Shown piece after piece: positions 30,713 through 36,374 of a stretch of DNA of 36,374 nucleotides (within the stretch, counting starts at the first letter, position 1; the number at the start of each line of letters is the position of its first letter). Location of the stretch: the NCBI GenBank assembly GCA_024697825.1, contig JAILEP010000099.1, positions 1 to 36,374 on the forward strand. The letters are read 5' to 3'. The notes beneath the pieces are model-generated. The model made no database searches, was not told where the DNA came from, and saw only the letters and a list, made by a program, of their open reading frames with translations. The translations under genes were made by a program, and so were the position numbers. The DNA comes from Acholeplasmatales bacterium. GTDB taxonomy: Bacteria > Bacillota_I > Bacilli_A > Acholeplasmatales > Anaeroplasmataceae.

Positions 30713-32194
30713 ATGAAGGATCCTATTTTTGAAAATATCAAGGTTGGCTATATCCCTGATACAAAGGTTGAAATTAATAATAAAAGCTTTTTAATTCATA
30801 ATGTAATTGAAGGTGAAACAATCTCTGTTGATACTACAAAAAAGTATCCTGAGCTTAAGGAGGTCTTAAAGAAGAGCCCTTATCGTATTGACTATCATCC
30901 TGATGAATGTGGTGGCTGTAATTTTATGCATGTCACTTATGAATATGAACAAAAGCTTAAGAAAAATTATTTAAATGATTTATTCAAGGTGTTTAAGGTA
31001 GAAGTACCTTTTACTCCAATGGAGAATTATTTAAATTATCGTAATAAGTCTATTATGACCTATAAAATGAGTAAATCTCATAAGATCACATGTGGTTTAT
31101 ATGAGGAATATTCTCATAATATTGTCGCTGCTAATAATAATATTTTACAGGCTAAAAAGACTAATCAAATTATTCTTGCCTTAAACAAGATTTTAACTAA
31201 GCATAAGATTGAAATCTATGATGAAAAGACAAGAACTGGTGTATTAAGACATGTCTATATTAGATATGGCTTTAATTCAGATGAAATCATGATTACATTT
31301 GTTACTAATGGTGAAATCTTCCCAGGTAGAAATAATGTAGTTACAGATATTAAAAAGGCTGATTTAGGTATCACTACAATTGTTCAGAATTTTAATTCTA
31401 GAGAAACAAGTGTTGTCCTTGGAGATAAGGAAAAAGTACTTTATGGACCAGGATTTATTTATGAAAAGGTCGATAAATATAAATTTAAGATCTCACCTCA
31501 ATCATTCTTCCAGGTAAATACTAAGGGTATGGAAATCTTATACAATAAGGCACTTAAGGCAGCTGAAATTAAGAAAACTGATATCGTAATTGATGCATAC
31601 TGTGGTGTAGGTACAATCTCCATTTTTGCAAGTGAGTATGCTAAGCATGTTTATGGTGTTGAATTAAATAAGAATGCTATCTTAGATGCTAAAATTAATC
31701 AAAAGATTAATAATATAAATAACATCACATTTATCGCAGATGATGCCACTAATTATATGACTAAGCTTGCCCGTGTTCGTGAGCATGTCGATGTTGTATT
31801 AATGGACCCACCAAGAGATGGATCAACTAAGGCCTTTATTGATGCCATTAAATATTTAGGTGCTCGTAAGGTAGTATATGTATCTTGTAATCCAGATACA
31901 TTAAAAAGAGATTTATATATCTTCTTAGATAATGGTTATGAAATTAAATCTATTGAAGGTGTAGATATGTTCCCAAGAACACTTCATGTAGAATGTGTTG
32001 CTGTTTTAGAGCTATATAATAATCCTAAAAAAACACCAAAGAAGAGCCGCGTCTTTGATGACGACGATGACGATGATGAGCTTCGTGTATTACAGGAAAT
32101 GGTAAAGAAATATGGTAGCTCTGAAAATAAAAAGAAAGATAATAATTCTAAGAATTATTATCAATTCCATAAGAATAAGAAGAATAAAAAATAA
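30713..32194 (+). CDS. 23S rRNA (uracil-5-)-methyltransferase, RlmD/RlmCD/TrmA superfamily
   Basis: CGGCNFMH, YRNKSIM, DAYCGVGTISIFAS, MDPPRDGSTKAFID, VYVSCNPDTLKRDL, FPRTLHVECVAVLEL. Confidence 0.88.
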   Translation: MKDPIFENIKVGYIPDTKVEINNKSFLIHNVIEGETISVDTTKKYPELKEVLKKSPYRIDYHPDECGGCNFMHVTYEYEQKLKKNYLNDLFKVFKVEVPFTPMENYLNYRNKSIMTYKMSKSHKITCGLYEEYSHNIVAANNNILQAKKTNQIILALNKILTKHKIEIYDEKTRTGVLRHVYIRYGFNSDEIMITFVTNGEIFPGRNNVVTDIKKADLGITTIVQNFNSRETSVVLGDKEKVLYGPGFIYEKVDKYKFKISPQSFFQVNTKGMEILYNKALKAAEIKKTDIVIDAYCGVGTISIFASEYAKHVYGVELNKNAILDAKINQKINNINNITFIADDATNYMTKLARVREHVDVVLMDPPRDGSTKAFIDAIKYLGARKVVYVSCNPDTLKRDLYIFLDNGYEIKSIEGVDMFPRTLHVECVAVLELYNNPKKTPKKSRVFDDDDDDDELRVLQEMVKKYGSSENKKKDNNSKNYYQFHKNKKNKK

Positions 32195-32220
32195 AGCAGG
32201 CTTAATGCCTGCTTTTGCTT
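32193..32220 (+). terminator. terminator after the rRNA methyltransferase gene
   Basis: AAAGCAGGC-ttaat-GCCTGCTTTTGCTTT. Confidence 0.75.
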
Positions 32221-32576
32221 TAATTTAGTAATGCTTCACTTCTAGTATAATTATTATATTCTCTAATCATCAATATGCCAATTATAGGATTACAAATTAT
32301 AGTTGTCTCAACTGCTAGTGCAAATGATGGTTTCTTTTTTGGAAAGTAAAATATAATATTTATTAATGTTATAGCCCCAAGAATCATGAAGCATACGCCG
32401 ATTATTCCAAATACTATAAAATGTCCCATTTTAATACCTGAAGGTGATGTATTAGCATTTTTTGCTGCCGCTTCTCCAGTAACTTTTCCAATAATTGGTA
32501 AAACAACTATTAATATTAAACATATTATAAGTTGTACTACTAATAAAACCTTAATAATCTTTCTTGAATTTTTCAT
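32220..32576 (-). CDS. small membrane protein of unknown function
   Basis: 118 aa with hydrophobic segments (VLLVVQLIICLILIVVLPIIG; FIVFGIIGVCFMILGAITLINIIFYF) and a short reading frame on the minus strand with an upstream TATAAA-like element. Confidence 0.55.
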   Translation of the reverse strand: MKNSRKIIKVLLVVQLIICLILIVVLPIIGKVTGEAAAKNANTSPSGIKMGHFIVFGIIGVCFMILGAITLINIIFYFPKKKPSFALAVETTIICNPIIGILMIREYNNYTRSEALLN

Positions 32577-32706
32577 TTGTAAAACGCTCCCTTTAGATGA
32601 TTTTATAACAAATTTGGTTTAAATTCAATAAACAAACCATACCTTATTTAAAAAAATGTATGATATAATAACAAGTAATTTATTATATAATGGTAATGGT
32701 GACAAT

Positions 32707-33876
32707 ATGGGATACAAAGAGTTATATGATATTGCATTAAATAAAATAAATAGTGATCATATTAAATCAATTCATGGAATTAAAGAACCAATGATTATGA
32801 TATCAAATGCCTATCCTGGTGTATGGCTTGAGCATGTATATGATTCTATTATTTATGGTGATTTATTTAATGATTATAGTCTTGCAGTAAATACAATTAA
32901 TAATTTTATAGATTTACAAAATGATAAGGGTGCCTATCCATGCTTCATTAAGGATTTAGAGGGTGCTGGCTATTCTCAAATTCAGGAATGTGTATCATTT
33001 ATTTCCTTAGGGTTATACGTATATAAGAAGATATTAGATAAGGAATTTTTAATTAAATTATATTTATCTGGAAAGAAATATATAGATTTTTTATATAAAT
33101 ATAGAATGACTAGAGGCTTAGGATTACCTGAGGCCTTTGTTGGTTATGATACTGGTCATGATAATTCCGCAAGGCTTGATAATTACAAATATCAGGGCTG
33201 TTATAGAATAAATGGTGAAAGAGTTAATTCTGATATTTTACCTGATAAGGCTTATATTACAGTCGATATGTCAGCTAATCTTTATGGTAATTTAAATTCA
33301 ATGGCTAAAATTGCCGAAATTTTGAATTTAAATAACGATATGGATAAATACTCTAAAATGGCAAAAGAAGTGAAGGAAGGTATCTTTAAATATCTATATG
33401 ATGATAAAACAGATTACTTTTATGATTTAAATTATGATAATACATTTATTTATGTTAAATCATCCTCAATATTTCATTTATTCTTAGAGCATGTATTAAC
33501 TGATAAGGATATGATTAATAATATTTATCATAAGTATTTAATGAATGAAAATGAATTTAATTCTAAATATCCAATCCCTGCAGTATCACTATCTGATAAA
33601 TCAAGATTAACGCATAAAATGCCTAATTCTTGGGGCTATTATAGCCAGGCATTAATTGCTTTAAGATGTAATTTATGGATGGATGATTATGGCTTTAATA
33701 AGGAATATGATCATATACTTTCTATGTGGGCAGAAGGATTTTTGAAAAATTTTAATGATAATCCTTTTTCTCAGGAGCTAGACCCAAAAGATGGAATATC
33801 TAGTGGGGCATCGCTATGGTATTCATCAGCTATGCTATTATATATGCTTGCATATAAAAGATTAAATTTACAATGA
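32707..33876 (+). CDS. putative (alpha/alpha)6-barrel glycoside hydrolase (GH63/MGH1-like)
   Basis: FVGYDTGHDNSARLDNY resembles the GH63-related D-S-G-x-D-N-S-P-R block. AYITVDMSANLYGNLNSMAKIAEIL and the C-terminal QELDPKDGISSGASLWYSSAMLLYML also fit. No signal peptide seen. Confidence 0.6.
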   Translation: MGYKELYDIALNKINSDHIKSIHGIKEPMIMISNAYPGVWLEHVYDSIIYGDLFNDYSLAVNTINNFIDLQNDKGAYPCFIKDLEGAGYSQIQECVSFISLGLYVYKKILDKEFLIKLYLSGKKYIDFLYKYRMTRGLGLPEAFVGYDTGHDNSARLDNYKYQGCYRINGERVNSDILPDKAYITVDMSANLYGNLNSMAKIAEILNLNNDMDKYSKMAKEVKEGIFKYLYDDKTDYFYDLNYDNTFIYVKSSSIFHLFLEHVLTDKDMINNIYHKYLMNENEFNSKYPIPAVSLSDKSRLTHKMPNSWGYYSQALIALRCNLWMDDYGFNKEYDHILSMWAEGFLKNFNDNPFSQELDPKDGISSGASLWYSSAMLLYMLAYKRLNLQ

Positions 33877-33890
33877 TGTAAAATAATATT

Positions 33891-33920
33891 AAAGTTAGTT
33901 TTTTTAAACTGACTTTTTTA
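33891..33920 (+). terminator. terminator after the glycoside hydrolase-like gene
   Basis: AAAGTTAGTTT-tttt-AAACTGACTTT followed by TTTA. Confidence 0.7.
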
Positions 33921-33967
33921 TTTATTATGATATAATAAACCTAGTTATTACTATGGAGAAGAATCTT

Positions 33968-35479
33968 ATGAAAAAATTAAAGCTTAATTATAAAAGAACT
34001 CTAATTATTGGTTTTGCGTTCTTTTCAATTTTAATGGTATGGCAAGGATATAATTTTTATTGTCCATTATTTTTAAGGCATTTATTAAGTGATATTTTAG
34101 AGAAGAATAACGCAACAGAATACTCAGAATTTATTGTTGGTGTTATTATGGCACTTGATAATGTGCTTGCCTTATTTATGTTACCTATTTTTGGTAAGCT
34201 ATCAGATAGGACTAATACTAAATATGGTAAGAGAATGCCATTTATTATATTGGGTATGATTGCGACTATGATTGCTTATCCATTTATGGCATTATGCTAT
34301 TTATGGAATAGCTTAGTAGGCTTAATTATTACAATGCTTATTGTATTAATAATTATGAATATTTATAGATCTCCTGCAGTAGCCCTAATGCCTGATGTGA
34401 CACCTAAGCCTTTAAGATCAACTGCGAATGGCTTAATTAATTTAGTTGGCTATTTTGGACCTATTTTAATTACTGTTGTCAATATGATTCCATTTATTAC
34501 ATTCTCTCAAGGAGATAAGGGCTTAGTGCATTTATTAATTCCTGTTTTAGTAGTAGAGGTATCTCTTTTAATTGCAATTATTGTCCTTGTATTAAAGATA
34601 AAGGAAAATAAGATTTTAGATGAAATGCAGGAAGATTTAAAGCTTGGTGAGGAGCTATCCTTAACTGAAGAAAAGGTAGAAGAGGATAAGCCATTATCAA
34701 AGCGTGATAAGCGTAATATGATTATTTTACTTATTGCGGTATGCTTTTGGTTTATGTCTTTTAATGCAATTGAGACATTTAATTCAACATATTTTGATGA
34801 ATATTATACTGAAATGTCAATTAATGAAGAAGAATATAATAGTGATGAAACATATTATATAATTAGTGATGATGATAATCCTGACTATACAATTGATGGA
34901 AATAGCTATCATGAAATTTCTTTTAGTGAAGCCGATTTTTATAATTATAGTGGTGATATTTATATTAAGTCTTATAAGGGCTCATCTATCGCAAGCCTTG
35001 CGACTATAATCCTTACAGTTTCAGCTGTTGTAACCTTTGCAGTTGCAGGATTTTTTGCAGTGAAATTTGGTAGAAAGCCTAATATAATTGTAGGTATTTT
35101 ATGCTTAATTATAGGCTTCTTTGTCATCAATTTTATTAAGTCTAATAGCTTCATAATTTATATAATGTTCTTCCTTGTTGGAACTGGCTGGGCATTAATA
35201 AATGTCAATAGCTACCCTATGATGGTTGAGATGTCATCAAGCAAAAATATAGGTAAATTTACTGGTATGTATTATACGGCATCAATGATTGCTCAATCAG
35301 TAACTCCGATTTTACTTGGGGGTATTATTGCCTTTATTCCAAGTGTTACCTTAAGGCATTTATTTATCTATGCAGCTATTATGGCTTTAATAGCTTTAAT
35401 ATTAATTATTTTCTTTAAAGAAAATAGAGATAAGGTTAAAGAAATAAAGAAGGGCTTAAGTGCTTTTGATCAAGATTAA
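33968..35479 (+). CDS. MFS transporter, GPH/SLC45-like sugar transporter
   Basis: About 12 hydrophobic segments; IMALDNVLALFMLPIFGKLSDRTNTKYGKRMPFIILG motif. GGAGAAG SD supports the ATG at 33968. Confidence 0.8.
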   Translation: MKKLKLNYKRTLIIGFAFFSILMVWQGYNFYCPLFLRHLLSDILEKNNATEYSEFIVGVIMALDNVLALFMLPIFGKLSDRTNTKYGKRMPFIILGMIATMIAYPFMALCYLWNSLVGLIITMLIVLIIMNIYRSPAVALMPDVTPKPLRSTANGLINLVGYFGPILITVVNMIPFITFSQGDKGLVHLLIPVLVVEVSLLIAIIVLVLKIKENKILDEMQEDLKLGEELSLTEEKVEEDKPLSKRDKRNMIILLIAVCFWFMSFNAIETFNSTYFDEYYTEMSINEEEYNSDETYYIISDDDNPDYTIDGNSYHEISFSEADFYNYSGDIYIKSYKGSSIASLATIILTVSAVVTFAVAGFFAVKFGRKPNIIVGILCLIIGFFVINFIKSNSFIIYIMFFLVGTGWALINVNSYPMMVEMSSSKNIGKFTGMYYTASMIAQSVTPILLGGIIAFIPSVTLRHLFIYAAIMALIALILIIFFKENRDKVKEIKKGLSAFDQD

Positions 35480-35500
35480 ATACCATTATGGTATTTTTTC
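35478..35500 (+). terminator. terminator after the MFS gene
   Basis: AAATACCA-tta-TGGTATTTTTTC. Confidence 0.7.
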
Positions 35501-35551
35501 TTTTTTTGTGGTATCATAGTTAGGTATCTTTATTTTTTGGAGGTATAGATT

Positions 35552-36373
35552 ATGAAGGTAGATTTACATTCACATACATATTATTCTGATGGTTGTTTTT
35601 CACCAAGAGAGCTAGTAGAGCATGCAAAAGAAAATGGGGTAGAGGTTTTTGCCCTAACTGACCATGATACATGCTATGGTGATGATGAGATTTTTGAGAT
35701 TGCCAAGGAATATGGCATTTATGTTATTAAGGGTATCGAATTTTCTACAAGATGTAATGGTGAGCCAATTCATATTGTAGGCTTATGTAAGGGTAATAAA
35801 ATATCTGATGCCTTAAGAGAATATTCAGCTGCATTTTCTGATGTAAGAGTTAAAAGAGCTCGTAAGATGATGACTGATATTTCTAATTATTACAATGTTA
35901 AAATTAATTTTGATACTTTATTTGTTTCTAAAAGTGTTACAAGAAAGAATATGCTTGATAATTTAAAGGCAAATAATCCAGATAGACCTTTCCCTGAGCT
36001 AAAGAAGATGGTTGGAAATCATAGCCCATGCTATATTCCTGCTAGTGAATTAACTGTTAAAGAGGGACTTGAGCTTTTAGATTCATTTGGTTGTATTAAA
36101 ATCCTTGCTCATCCATGCTTAATTGAAAAGCAGGAGACACTAGATGAAATTATTGGACTAGGCTTTGATGGAATTGAATGCTATTATCCATCTATGGGTG
36201 ATAGATCAGATTATTTTAAGGGCTTAGCTAAAAAATATAATCTATTTATTTCAGGTGGTTCTGATTGTCATGGTGATGATGATTCAAGTGATCATGCAAT
36301 GATTGGTACTTCAACAATCAATGAGGAAGAATTTGAGGTTATTAGAAAAAGATTAGGTATTGAGATTAAATAA
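35552..36373 (+). CDS. PHP-domain metal-dependent phosphoesterase
   Basis: VDLHSHTYYSDG, ALTDHDT, KGIEFST, ILAHP, GGSDCHG motifs; GGAGG SD. Confidence 0.88.
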   Translation: MKVDLHSHTYYSDGCFSPRELVEHAKENGVEVFALTDHDTCYGDDEIFEIAKEYGIYVIKGIEFSTRCNGEPIHIVGLCKGNKISDALREYSAAFSDVRVKRARKMMTDISNYYNVKINFDTLFVSKSVTRKNMLDNLKANNPDRPFPELKKMVGNHSPCYIPASELTVKEGLELLDSFGCIKILAHPCLIEKQETLDEIIGLGFDGIECYYPSMGDRSDYFKGLAKKYNLFISGGSDCHGDDDSSDHAMIGTSTINEEEFEVIRKRLGIEIK

Positions 36374-36374
36374 T

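Noticed and set aside
32050-32090. GAT/GAC triplet run as a mobile or phase-variable repeat
   Set aside because: Imperfect in-frame codons (GAT GAC GAC GAT GAC GAT GAT GAG) encoding an acidic run; too short and mixed for slipped-strand phase variation.

Overview
Low-GC (Firmicutes-like) chromosomal window made mostly of biosynthetic operons. From left to right: (1) a truncated minus-strand tmcAL/ylbM-type gene; (2) a small intact ORF that looks like a cut-down cysteine-synthase (PLP fold type II) core; (3) a PyrR-type attenuator followed by the full operon pyrB-pyrC-carA-carB-pyrK-pyrD-pyrF-pyrE; (4) dxs plus a GNAT gene, convergent with uppS-ispH; (5) a tRNA-Glu(UUC) with its own promoter and terminator; (6) a three-gene cassette of cytidylate kinase-like, M29 aminopeptidase-like and Smr-domain genes; (7) a branched-chain amino acid operon ilvN-ilvC-cimA-leuC-leuD-leuB-ilvD-ilvB, convergent with a separate long-type leuA; (8) an ABC-F gene and an RlmD/RlmCD-like rRNA methyltransferase; (9) a putative glycoside hydrolase, an MFS/GPH-type transporter and a PHP-domain phosphoesterase. 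I see no CRISPR array, transposase, prophage or obvious defence system. The most unusual items are the mini cysteine-synthase-like protein, a rRNA methyltransferase missing two of four Fe-S cysteines, a structured RNA candidate between ilvC and cimA, a transporter with an acidic Tyr-rich insertion, and a switch in Lys/Gln codon choice along the highly biased genes. Product calls come from motif recognition only; no database search was run.
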